Source: JALZHR01 sp036389695 | GTDB taxonomy: Bacteria > Acidobacteriota > Blastocatellia > Pyrinomonadales > Pyrinomonadaceae | Direction: 5' to 3' | Length of the DNA stretch: 8,965 nucleotides | Assembly: GCA_036389695.1 (NCBI GenBank) | Contig: DASVWG010000105.1 | Span: 1 to 8,965, forward strand | Shown: one piece after another, positions 1 through 6,610 of the stretch | Layout: the number at the start of each line of letters is the position of its first letter | Numbering within the stretch: position 1 is the first letter of the stretch | Notes under the pieces: model-generated | Database searches by the model: none | Seen by the model: the letters and a program-made list of their open reading frames with translations, nothing else | What the model was told of the DNA's origin: nothing | Position numbers and translations under genes: made by a program

Positions 1-105
1 TTATGGAGCATGTTCTTTAAGTTGAGAAACACGCTCAATAACTGTCGCGTTTCCGCCCTGAGCGAGGCATTTTCGTTTTCCATTCAAATCGGCTAACATA
101 AAATT

Positions 106-2535
106 ATGGATGAAGTTGAAGATTTGACGATGCAGGTCGGAGAAGCCGAGGGCGGCGAGCCGCAGCTGCAAATTCCCTCTGAATTGCCGGTTTTGCCGCT
201 GCGCGACATCGTGATTTACCCGTTTATGATTGTGCCGCTTTTCGTTTCGCGCGACCGTTCGATTAAGGCGGTGGACGAGGCTTTGAGCCAGAACCGGATG
301 ATTCTGCTCGTCTCGCAAAAAGACGTGGACAAGGAAGAGCCGTCGCAGGAAGACCTTTACAAAGTCGGTACGGTCGCCGTGATTATGCGGATGCTCAAAT
401 TGCCTGACGGTCGCATTCGCATCCTGATTCAAGGGCTTTCGCGGGCGGAAGTCGATTCGGTCAGCGTCGGCAGCGATTACATCAAAGCAAAAGTGACGCC
501 GATTAACGAGCCGATGATTGTTTCCAACACGCTGGAAGTCGAAGCTCTGGTCAGAAACGTGCGCGCTTCGATGGAACGCGCCGCGAGTTTGGGCAAAAAC
601 ATCTCGCCCGAAGTTCTGGCGATAATCGCCAATCTGGAAGACGCCGGACGCCTGGGCGATTTATCGGCGTCGAATCTGGAATTGAAGGTCGAAGACGCGC
701 AGAGCGTTCTGGACATTTCCGACCCGATTCCGCGCCTGCGCCGCGTCAACGAGCTTTTGAGCAAGGAAATCGACGTTCTGACCGTGCAGCAGGAAATCAA
801 CACGCAGGCGCGCGCCGACATCGACCGCTCGCAGCGCGAATATTTTCTGCGCCAGCAGCTCAAAGCGATTCAGGGCGAGCTCGGCGAGGGAAACGAGCTT
901 TACGAGGAAATCGAGCAGTATCGCGACAAGATTCTGAAAGCCGAAATGCCGCAGCCGGCGGAAGAAGAAGCCCTGCGCCAGCTGAAAAAGCTGGAAAGAA
1001 TGCACCCCGACACCGCCGAAACCGCGACCTTGCGAAACTGGCTGGACATTATGACCGATTTGCCGTGGTCGCGCGCGTCGAAGGACAATCTGGATTTGAA
1101 AAAAGCCCAGAAAATTCTCGACGAAGACCATTATGGCTTGGAAAGAGTCAAAGAACGCATTATAGAAGCGCTGGCGGTGCGGAAATTGAAGGAAAAACCG
1201 AAAGGCTCGATTTTGTGTCTGGTCGGACCTCCGGGCGTCGGTAAAACCTCGCTCGGACGCTCGATTGCGCGCGCTTTAGGACGCAAATTCGTGCGCTTGT
1301 CTTTGGGCGGATTGCACGACGAAGCGGAAATTCGCGGTCACCGGCGCACGTATGTCGGCGCGATGCCGGGCAGAATTATACAGGGCATCCAGCAGGCGGG
1401 AACGAACAATCCGCTCGTGATTCTGGACGAGATTGACAAAGTCGGCGCGGATTTTCGCGGCGACCCTTCGTCGGCGCTTCTGGAAGTGCTCGACCCGGAA
1501 CAAAACAGCAGTTTCAGGGACAATTATCTGGGCGTGACGTTCGATTTGTCGAACGTGATGTTTATGACGACGGCGAACGTTCTGGACACGATTCAGCCGC
1601 CTTTGCGCGATAGAATGGAGATTATCTCGCTTTCCGGCTACACCGAGGAAGAAAAGCTGGAAATCGCGCGTCGGCATCTTTTGCCGAAACAACTGGAAGA
1701 AAACGGGCTGGAAAAAACGGACGTTTCATTCGCCAAAACCGCGATTGCCGGAATTATCGGACAATACACGCAGGAAGCGGGCTTGCGCCAGCTTGAGCGC
1801 GAAATCGGTAAAGTCTGCCGCAAAGTCGCGCGCAAAAAAGCCGAGCTTGACGACGATTTTCAGCCGGTCAAAGTCACGCGGGAAAATCTGCACGAATTTT
1901 TGCGCGCGCCGAAGATTTTTCCCGAAATGGCTCTCAAAAAAGACCAAATCGGCACCGTCACGGGCTTGGCGTGGACGGCGGCGGGCGGCGATATTCTGTT
2001 TATCGAAGCCATCCGGATGCGCGGCAAGGGAAATCTCGTTTTGACCGGGCAATTGGGCGAAGTAATGCAGGAATCGGCGCGCGCCGCGTTCTCTTATGCC
2101 AAGGCGCGCGCTTCGGAGCTGGAAATCCCCGAAGACGACTTCGAGAAATACGATATTCACCTGCATATTCCCGAAGGCGCGATTCCGAAAGACGGACCTT
2201 CCGCCGGTATTACGATGGCGACGGCGATGGTTTCGGTGCTGTCTCGCCGAGCGGTTAGAAAAGACTTTGCGATGACCGGCGAGATAACATTAAGGGGCAA
2301 CGTTTTGCCTGTCGGAGGCGTCAAAGAAAAGATTCTAGCAGCCCGACGCGCGAGAGTGAAAAAAGTTATTCTCCCGGAACCAAACAAACGCGATTTAGAG
2401 GATTTACCTCAGGAAGTTTTGCGCGATTTGACATTTATATTCGTAGATAACGTGCGGCAGGTTTTCCGCGAGGCACTCGTGGAAAAAGAACCGCAGGTTG
2501 AAAAATCAAAACGCGCTTCCGCCAGACAGTCTTAA
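106..2535 (+). CDS. lon: ATP-dependent endopeptidase La (Lon protease)
   Basis: Cytosolic AAA+ serine protease that unfolds and degrades misfolded and short-lived regulatory proteins, working as a homohexamer. All three LonA parts are present: an N-terminal substrate-binding region (about residues 25-220, opening with the typical ELPVLPLRDIVIYP) followed by a coiled-coil stretch; the AAA+ module with Walker A GPPGVGKTS at 374-382, Walker B LVILDEID at 437-444, sensor TTAN at 488-491 and the arginine-finger region PLRDRME near 499-505; and the C-terminal protease domain with PKDGPSAG, whose catalytic Ser is residue 699. The catalytic Lys lies in GGVKEK at 737-742, probably Lys742 judging from the S679/K722 spacing of E. 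coli Lon. The 809-residue length is normal for the family. The ATG at 106 follows an in-frame stop at 94-96. It has no Shine-Dalgarno sequence, so ATG 130 cannot be excluded as the start. The protein tail (KRASARQS) is short and basic. The gene appears complete and functional. Confidence 0.97.
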   Translation: MDEVEDLTMQVGEAEGGEPQLQIPSELPVLPLRDIVIYPFMIVPLFVSRDRSIKAVDEALSQNRMILLVSQKDVDKEEPSQEDLYKVGTVAVIMRMLKLPDGRIRILIQGLSRAEVDSVSVGSDYIKAKVTPINEPMIVSNTLEVEALVRNVRASMERAASLGKNISPEVLAIIANLEDAGRLGDLSASNLELKVEDAQSVLDISDPIPRLRRVNELLSKEIDVLTVQQEINTQARADIDRSQREYFLRQQLKAIQGELGEGNELYEEIEQYRDKILKAEMPQPAEEEALRQLKKLERMHPDTAETATLRNWLDIMTDLPWSRASKDNLDLKKAQKILDEDHYGLERVKERIIEALAVRKLKEKPKGSILCLVGPPGVGKTSLGRSIARALGRKFVRLSLGGLHDEAEIRGHRRTYVGAMPGRIIQGIQQAGTNNPLVILDEIDKVGADFRGDPSSALLEVLDPEQNSSFRDNYLGVTFDLSNVMFMTTANVLDTIQPPLRDRMEIISLSGYTEEEKLEIARRHLLPKQLEENGLEKTDVSFAKTAIAGIIGQYTQEAGLRQLEREIGKVCRKVARKKAELDDDFQPVKVTRENLHEFLRAPKIFPEMALKKDQIGTVTGLAWTAAGGDILFIEAIRMRGKGNLVLTGQLGEVMQESARAAFSYAKARASELEIPEDDFEKYDIHLHIPEGAIPKDGPSAGITMATAMVSVLSRRAVRKDFAMTGEITLRGNVLPVGGVKEKILAARRARVKKVILPEPNKRDLEDLPQEVLRDLTFIFVDNVRQVFREALVEKEPQVEKSKRASARQS

Positions 2536-2609
2536 TCAAACGATGATTAAAACGCGCTTTTTGGACAAGCAATTTTCATAAGAGCCAGATTTTACCGGCT
2601 TTCCAAAAA

Positions 2610-2638
2610 TTGACACGGCTGGCTTTGTATGTTACGGT
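2610..2638 (+). promoter_or_regulatory. candidate sigma-70-type promoter for the lytic transglycosylase gene
   Basis: A perfect -35 hexamer TTGACA (2610-2615) is followed after 17 bases by TACGGT (2633-2638), a poor -10 with three of six consensus bases. It lies in the gap between lon and the lytic transglycosylase gene, about 165 bases before the latter's start. The call rests mainly on the -35 and on position, and a long leader would follow. A dyad at 2647-2665 lies just downstream. Confidence 0.28.
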
Positions 2639-2646
2639 TGAAATTC

Positions 2647-2665
2647 CGATTCCTGGCAGGATTCG
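2647..2665. promoter_or_regulatory. 19-bp odd dyad, possible operator
   Basis: The sequence CGATTCCTGGCAGGATTCG is symmetrical about G2656, with eight of nine arm positions complementary; only T2650/T2662 fails. The one-base centre fits a protein-binding dyad better than an RNA hairpin. It sits just downstream of the candidate promoter at 2610-2638, where a bound repressor could act. No known operator was recognised. Confidence 0.25.
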
Positions 2666-2784
2666 CAAATTAATCCGCAAAAAAGGAACTTTTTCAACCG
2701 CACGGCGTTAAACTTTAAACACGCTGTGAAGTTTTGGGACGTTTCACTGATTCGCCCTAACCCTGAAGAAAGAAATTCTACAGT

Positions 2785-2790
2785 AAGGAG
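2785..2790 (+). promoter_or_regulatory. Shine-Dalgarno sequence of the lytic transglycosylase gene
   Basis: AAGGAG lies 11 bases before TTG 2802 and 14 bases before ATG 2805. The spacing slightly favours TTG, while codon preference favours ATG. The choice changes the protein by one residue. It is the clearest Shine-Dalgarno sequence among the host genes of the window. Confidence 0.55.
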
Positions 2791-2804
2791 TATAGACGAA
2801 CTTG

Positions 2805-4601
2805 ATGAAAACTAACCTTTTCAAGGTTTTCAGTTTAACCGCAATCATAATCTTAAATTTATCTTCTTTTGTTAATGCTCAAGTCAACGGCTCGGGACTC
2901 AGAAACGTTCCGATTGACAACACGGCAGAAACGAAATTCAACCAGATTTCATCAGATGCAGGCAGATATTTTAAAGAAGCGATGCTGCATTTTCGCGATA
3001 ACGAGCGCAGCCGCGCCCGCGAAAAATTTGATAAATCGGTGGAAGTCTTCCTGATGTCGGGCGTCAACGTCCGCGCCAGCAAAAATCTGAACGACTGCTA
3101 CAATCAACTGATTGAAACGGTTTACCGCATCGAGTTTCCGTCGAATCAGCAGCCGCAAATCCGCAGCCTTTCGGCGACGTGCACGTGGAATATCGACAAT
3201 AAATTAGCCGACGAAGTGGTTGCCAAACTCGCGCAGCCCGCGCCGCAGAACAACGCGCAGACTGATAAAAGCCTGGTGACGGCGGTCGTCGATAACAAAA
3301 CTCAGACGACTCAGCCGCAAGCCGGATTCAGCGAGCAGGGCTTTGAAGTTTCGCCGCTCGACGAACTGGCGAAACTCGAACTGACGCCGCAGGAAAAGGA
3401 TGTCGAAAGCAATCCGGAAGTCCAGCAGCAATACGAGCTGGTCAAAGTCGCGGTCGCTAATAAATCGCTCGGATTTACCTTTCAGGTTCATCCGATGATT
3501 CAGCAATACATCAATTATTATCAGGGACGCGGACGCCAGACGATGGAAATCGGATTGTATCGCTCCGGAATGTTTATGCGCATGGCGCGCCAGATTTTCC
3601 GCGAGGAAGGCGTTCCCGAAAACGTCGCGTGGCTCGGACAGGTTGAAAGCTCATGGAAGCCTTCGGCTCTGTCGTGGGCGGCGGCTTCCGGTTTGTGGCA
3701 GTTTATTCCCGGCACGGGCGCGCGCTACGGTCTGCGCCGCACGGCTTACGTCGACGAAAGAAACGGTTTTGAAAAAGCGACCAAAGCTTCGGCTCAATAC
3801 TTGAAATTTCTGGCGAACCGCTACAACGGAAACTGGGAGCTCGCGATGGCGGCTTACAATTCCGGCGAAGGAAACGTCGACCGCGCCATTCGCCGCGCCG
3901 GCGTCGCCGATTTCTGGGTCGCTTATCAATATCTGCCGCAGGAAACGCGCAATTACGTGCCGAACATTCTGGCGACGATTTTGATTGCGAATAACCCGCA
4001 GCGTTACGGTTTCGGACACGTTCGTCCGGCTCCGGCGCTGAATTACGCGCAGATTCGCGTTCCGCCTTCGACCAGTCTCGGACTGCTCGCGCAGGCGGCT
4101 GACACGAGCGTCGAATATCTTCGCTATCTGAATCCCGAGCTTCGCTCGAATATGTCGCCGCCCGAGCCGTATAACATTCGCGTTCCGGCTGGCAAGGCAA
4201 ACGAAGTTTTCGCGGTTTTAAGACGCGTTCCGTCGTCGAATCGCAATAACGCGACCGTCGCCAAGGTCGTCGCGGGCGAAACCCTCGAAAACGTCTCGCG
4301 TCGCACGGGCGTTCCGGTCGAGCAGTTGCAGGCGGTCAACGGCAGCGTGATTCCGCAAAACGGAAAAATCGTCGTCCCGAATGGCAACAACGTGCGCAAA
4401 ACCAACTGGCAGCGCCCGACCACGCCGACCACGACCGCGCCGACCGGCGGCGTAAAAGTCGTCAAAGCGCAGAGCGGCGACACGGTGGCGAAAGTCGCTG
4501 CCCGTTACGGCGCTTCGGCAATCGAAGTAGCTAAATTTAACGGCTTACTGCCCGAGCAGCAGCTTCCGGCAGGACGCGAAATTCGTATTCCGTCGCGTTA
4601 A
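2805..4601 (+). CDS. exported lytic transglycosylase, MltD-like, with LysM repeats
   Basis: Probable murein lytic transglycosylase that cleaves the MurNAc-GlcNAc bond of peptidoglycan outside the cytoplasmic membrane. Numbering is from ATG 2805. A signal peptide covers about residues 1-25 (KTNLFK, a hydrophobic core, cleavage near VNA-Q); no lipobox cysteine is visible, so it is probably periplasmic and not a lipoprotein like E. coli MltD. Residues 40-110 form amphipathic helices resembling one TPR-like hairpin. The SLT catalytic domain spans about 225-400, with the catalytic Glu at 281 in QVESSW, then GLWQFIPGTG at 296-305 and AYNSGEGN at 350-357. Three LysM-like units follow: a degenerate one (about 417-463), one at 484-526 and one at 551-596, the last two separated by a Thr/Pro linker. 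The order SLT then LysM is that of MltD. TTG 2802 is an alternative start. A strong terminator follows at once. Confidence 0.9.
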   Translation: MKTNLFKVFSLTAIIILNLSSFVNAQVNGSGLRNVPIDNTAETKFNQISSDAGRYFKEAMLHFRDNERSRAREKFDKSVEVFLMSGVNVRASKNLNDCYNQLIETVYRIEFPSNQQPQIRSLSATCTWNIDNKLADEVVAKLAQPAPQNNAQTDKSLVTAVVDNKTQTTQPQAGFSEQGFEVSPLDELAKLELTPQEKDVESNPEVQQQYELVKVAVANKSLGFTFQVHPMIQQYINYYQGRGRQTMEIGLYRSGMFMRMARQIFREEGVPENVAWLGQVESSWKPSALSWAAASGLWQFIPGTGARYGLRRTAYVDERNGFEKATKASAQYLKFLANRYNGNWELAMAAYNSGEGNVDRAIRRAGVADFWVAYQYLPQETRNYVPNILATILIANNPQRYGFGHVRPAPALNYAQIRVPPSTSLGLLAQAADTSVEYLRYLNPELRSNMSPPEPYNIRVPAGKANEVFAVLRRVPSSNRNNATVAKVVAGETLENVSRRTGVPVEQLQAVNGSVIPQNGKIVVPNGNNVRKTNWQRPTTPTTTAPTGGVKVVKAQSGDTVAKVAARYGASAIEVAKFNGLLPEQQLPAGREIRIPSR

Positions 4602-4626
4602 ATTTCAGCTTAATTTAATAGCTTAG

Positions 4627-4656
4627 AGGCGGGCTTCTTGCCCGCCTTTTTATTTT
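4627..4656 (+). terminator. strong intrinsic terminator after the lytic transglycosylase gene
   Basis: An 8-bp perfect GC-rich stem (AGGCGGGC 4627-4634, GCCCGCCT 4640-4647) closes a five-base loop TTCTT and runs directly into TTTTATTTT. It starts 25 bases after the stop codon of the lytic transglycosylase gene, so the next gene (4709) probably has its own promoter or depends on readthrough. Confidence 0.92.
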
Positions 4657-4670
4657 GGAGAAGCTGAAAA

Positions 4671-4690
4671 GCCCGCGCTTCAGCAAGGGC
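4671..4690. repeat. short hairpin-forming element, possible dispersed intergenic repeat
   Basis: GCCCGCGCTTCAGCAAGGGC has outer arms GCCC/GGGC and an inner GC-TTCA-GC, separated by a GC/AA mismatch. It lies between the terminator and the start of the exported-protein gene. Its form resembles short palindromic repeats scattered between genes in some bacterial genomes. Only one copy is in this window, so the repeat status is inferred. Confidence 0.3.
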
Positions 4691-4708
4691 GGAGAAAGCG
4701 CAGTAAAA

Positions 4709-5305
4709 ATGAGACGTTTAACGCACTTATTACTATTGTTCGGACTAATTCTCAATTTAGGAATTATGCCGGAGGCTATTGTTGCCCAACGTGAAGGCGC
4801 GAAATCCCTGACGAGGAGTGATGTCATTTTGGATTCTTCCCGCCCTTCGATTTTTTCGTGTTTCGACGAAGTAACCCCGAACCTTGACCGGTCGTCGAGT
4901 ATATGGGTTCGGATAACCAATAATTCCATATGGACGTTACAATTTCCCGCGCATGAGAGAGGATCGTCTCACACTGTGCAAAAGCTCTCCGACGGACGAG
5001 AAGTAGCAATGTTGTTGAAAGGCGCAATCTTTCATCCTGGTTATGGACTGATTTCTGATTCCGGTCGTCAAGTCATTACTCAGATTTCCATTCATCTTGG
5101 AACCGTCAGCTTCTTACCGTCAAACAGCTACGCTATATTCTCGGTTCAGAGAAGAAAGTCGAAGAAAGGTCGTCTATATCTGGATTTTAACTACGAATGG
5201 GAACTAAACACGGTTTATCAGGCGACACCTACTCATCGTCTCTACATCGAGCTTAACGAAAAGCGCCGCGAACAAAATCTATGCGCTAACGTCGATAAAA
5301 GGTAA
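4709..5305 (+). CDS. exported protein of unknown function
   Basis: I do not recognise this 198-residue protein. ATG 4709 gives a clear signal peptide: MRRLTH, a leucine-rich hydrophobic core, and a likely cleavage after about residue 26-27 (AIVAQ). The mature part is about 170 residues, rich in beta-prone and aromatic stretches, for example SSIWVRITNNSIWTLQFPA around 63-81, with Cys at 51 and near the C-terminus in LCANVDKR. It has no membrane segment after the signal and no catalytic motif I can name. An upstream TTG at 4655 would add 18 residues but lies in the tail of the preceding terminator and hides the signal peptide, so it was not used. GGAG at 4691-4694 is a rather distant possible Shine-Dalgarno sequence. 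Composition is more AT-rich than the flanking housekeeping genes. Likely a single-gene unit. Confidence 0.72.
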   Translation: MRRLTHLLLLFGLILNLGIMPEAIVAQREGAKSLTRSDVILDSSRPSIFSCFDEVTPNLDRSSSIWVRITNNSIWTLQFPAHERGSSHTVQKLSDGREVAMLLKGAIFHPGYGLISDSGRQVITQISIHLGTVSFLPSNSYAIFSVQRRKSKKGRLYLDFNYEWELNTVYQATPTHRLYIELNEKRREQNLCANVDKR

Positions 5306-5325
5306 ATTTAATTTTAGATTTTCGA

Positions 5326-5389
5326 TTGAAGATTTTAGATTTGCCTTTAATGAGCGTCCAATCTGAACTCTCAAATCTGAAATCAACAA
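5326..5389. repeat. long imperfect inverted repeat between genes
   Basis: The arm TTGAAGATTTTAGATTTG (5326-5343) is complementary to 5372-5389, apart from one T/G position that would still pair in RNA and one 2-by-2 internal loop. The loop is 28 bases. A partial direct copy of the left arm (ATTTTAGATTTTCGATTG, 5311-5328) lies just before it. There is no T-run, so it is not a classic terminator. The rest of the 5306-5531 gap holds a candidate promoter and nothing else I can identify. Confidence 0.5.
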
Positions 5390-5462
5390 TCTTTCCACAC
5401 TCTTGCTGTCGCGCGCTTTCTGCCTTTTTACGTTCACGACAAATCAAACGCGGCTTTCTTTC

Positions 5463-5491
5463 TTGAAAAATAACTCGTTTAATGATAAAAA
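5463..5491 (+). promoter_or_regulatory. candidate sigma-70-type promoter for comM
   Basis: TTGAAA (5463-5468) and TAAAAA (5486-5491) are separated by 17 bases and lie 41 bases before the comM ATG. Between them and the start is a 6-bp inverted repeat, CTTAAC (5503-5508) and GTTAAG (5516-5521), which could be a regulator site or a small hairpin in the leader. The match is moderate and common by chance in AT-rich sequence. Confidence 0.33.
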
Positions 5492-5531
5492 AGCGGAATT
5501 CACTTAACTTAAAATGTTAAGCCCATAAATT

Positions 5532-6425
5532 ATGCTGTTTCGCACTCTCTCAGCCGCCGTCTACGGAATTGACGCCGACCTCGTCGAAATCGAAGTCAAT
5601 TTAACGCCCGTGCGCGGCGAAGCCGATAACGTTTCGCCCGTCATTATCGTCGGCTTGCCCGATTTAGCCGTGCGCGAATCCAGAGAAAGAATCCGCGCCG
5701 CGATTACGAACAGCTCTTACTTTTTCCCGTTTCACAAGACGACGATAAATCTCGCGCCCGCCGACGTGCGCAAGGAAGGCGCGAGCTTTGATTTGCCGAT
5801 TGCGCTCGGAATTTTGGGCGCGAACGGCGATTTGGGCGGCGTCGAGCAGTTAAGCGAGACGATGAGCGTCGGCGAGCTTTCGCTCGACGGGCGGATTCGC
5901 GCGATTCGCGGCGCGCTTTCGATTGCGCTCCTGGCGCGCGAGAAAGGCGTCAAAAATCTGCTTCTGCCCGAAGAGAATGCGCGCGAAGCCGCCGTCGTCA
6001 AGGAAATAAACGTCTATCCGGTAAAAAATCTGCGCGAGGCGGTCGAGTCGATTCTGGATTTACAAAGCGGAAAGCCGACGCGCGTCGCGCCGGTCAAAAT
6101 CGAGATTTCCGATTTGAGCGCGGGCGAAAATCGTTATCAGGTCGATTTTGCGGAAGTTCGCGGTCAGCATCAGGCAAAACGCGCGCTCGAAGTCGCCAGC
6201 GCGGGCGGGCATAACATTCTGATGATTGGCTCGCCCGGTTCGGGCAAAACGATGCTGGCGAAGCGCCTGCCGACGATTCTGCCGCCGCTCGAATTTGAAG
6301 AAGCGCTGGAAATCACGAAAGTTCATTCGGTCGCCGGTCTGACGGGAAAATCCGGTTTGGTTGTCGAGCGCCCGTTTCGCAATCCGCATCACACGGTTTC
6401 CGACGCCGGTCTGATTGGCGGCTAA
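5532..6425 (+). CDS. comM: ComM/YifB Mg-chelatase-like AAA+ ATPase, 3'-truncated by insertion
   Basis: The intact family member (about 500 residues) is a hexameric DNA helicase that drives branch migration during natural transformation. Only the first 297 residues are here. Present are the N-terminal Lon-protease-like/ChlI domain (about 1-170: GLPDLAVRESRERIRAAI at 41-58, NLAPADVRKEG at 73-83, FDLPIALG at 86-93), the GQHQAKRALE helix at 211-220, Walker A GSPGSGKTM at 233-241, and RNPHHTVSDAGLIGG ending at 297. Walker B, sensor 1, arginine finger and the C-terminal domain, which should follow directly, are missing. The frame stops at TAA 6423-6425, whose bases belong to the foreign sequence. 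The product would bind but not hydrolyse ATP, so the gene is almost certainly inactive. The start has no Shine-Dalgarno sequence. The 3' half should lie beyond the inserted element, outside this window. Confidence 0.9.
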   Translation: MLFRTLSAAVYGIDADLVEIEVNLTPVRGEADNVSPVIIVGLPDLAVRESRERIRAAITNSSYFFPFHKTTINLAPADVRKEGASFDLPIALGILGANGDLGGVEQLSETMSVGELSLDGRIRAIRGALSIALLAREKGVKNLLLPEENAREAAVVKEINVYPVKNLREAVESILDLQSGKPTRVAPVKIEISDLSAGENRYQVDFAEVRGQHQAKRALEVASAGGHNILMIGSPGSGKTMLAKRLPTILPPLEFEEALEITKVHSVAGLTGKSGLVVERPFRNPHHTVSDAGLIGG

Positions 6426-6485
6426 GATTTACAAAAGTGAATGAGAATTTACAAAAGTCATTGAGAATCCACAAAAGTTGTTGAG
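6426..6485. repeat. three tandem 20-bp repeats, probable TnsB-type transposase binding sites
   Basis: The units are 6426-6445, 6446-6465 and 6466-6485, with consensus AATTTACAAAAGTNNTTGAG. Units 1 and 2 match at 17 of 20 positions, units 2 and 3 at 16 of 20. The core ACAAAAGT occurs at 6431, 6451 and 6471, exactly 20 bases apart, and TGAG closes each unit. As I recall it, the Tn7 right end has abutting sites of about 20-22 bp with the core ACAATAAAGT, so both core and period are similar. The close packing resembles Tn7's right end more than its spread-out left end. Binding is inferred. Confidence 0.72.
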
Positions 6486-6531
6486 AATTTTATCTTGTCG
6501 ATTCTGTTTTTCTGTTCTCGCAAAAATAATA

Positions 6532-6560
6532 TTGCAATTTTTAGGGCAATCTAATTTTAT
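6532..6560 (+). promoter_or_regulatory. candidate promoter of the tnsE-like gene
   Basis: TTGCAA (6532-6537) and TTTTAT (6555-6560) are separated by 17 bases in the AT-rich stretch between the repeats and the tnsE-like gene. A second -10-like word, TATACT, is at 6576-6581 without a good -35. If the promoter is real, the repeats 50 bases upstream would let a transposase influence transcription, as TnsB does at the Tn7 right end. Confidence 0.22.
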
Positions 6561-6610
6561 ATTAATTGGGGCTTTTATACTCTTAATATCCTGCGAGGTT
6601 ACCACATCAC

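Noticed and set aside
1..96. Short open frame or upstream gene tail before lon
   Set aside because: Stops occur at 18-20, 23-25 and 94-96 in the three forward frames, and no stretch is long enough to show coding character. The small inverted repeat TTGAG/CTCAA at 22-38 does not match the CIRCE heat-shock operator.
1..432. Reverse-strand open frames opposite lon, the lytic transglycosylase and comM
   Set aside because: They lie antisense to well-recognised proteins, have low-complexity translations and no homology or ribosome sites; they are by-products of GC-biased codon use.
2532..2562. Terminator after lon: TTAATCA/TGATTAA stem then TTTTT
   Set aside because: The 7-bp stem is almost wholly AT, overlaps the stop codon and is separated from the T-run by seven bases that include CGCGC, so it is too weak to call.
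2610..2633. TATGTT (2628-2633) as the -10 for TTGACA at 2610
   Set aside because: The spacer would be only 12 bases, too short for a sigma-70-type promoter.
4655..4708. TTG start at 4655 adding 18 residues to the exported protein
   Set aside because: It lies within the T-tract of the preceding terminator, has no ribosome site and would bury the signal peptide.
6426..6485. CRISPR-like array from three short repeats
   Set aside because: The repeats abut with no spacers, are only 20 bp and diverge from one another; transposon-end sites explain them better.
6423..6485. End of an IS21-family insertion sequence
   Set aside because: IS21-type ends can also carry several repeats, but the adjacent gene is not an IstA or IstB protein and has TnsE-like motifs instead. 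It remains the main alternative if the TnsE match fails.
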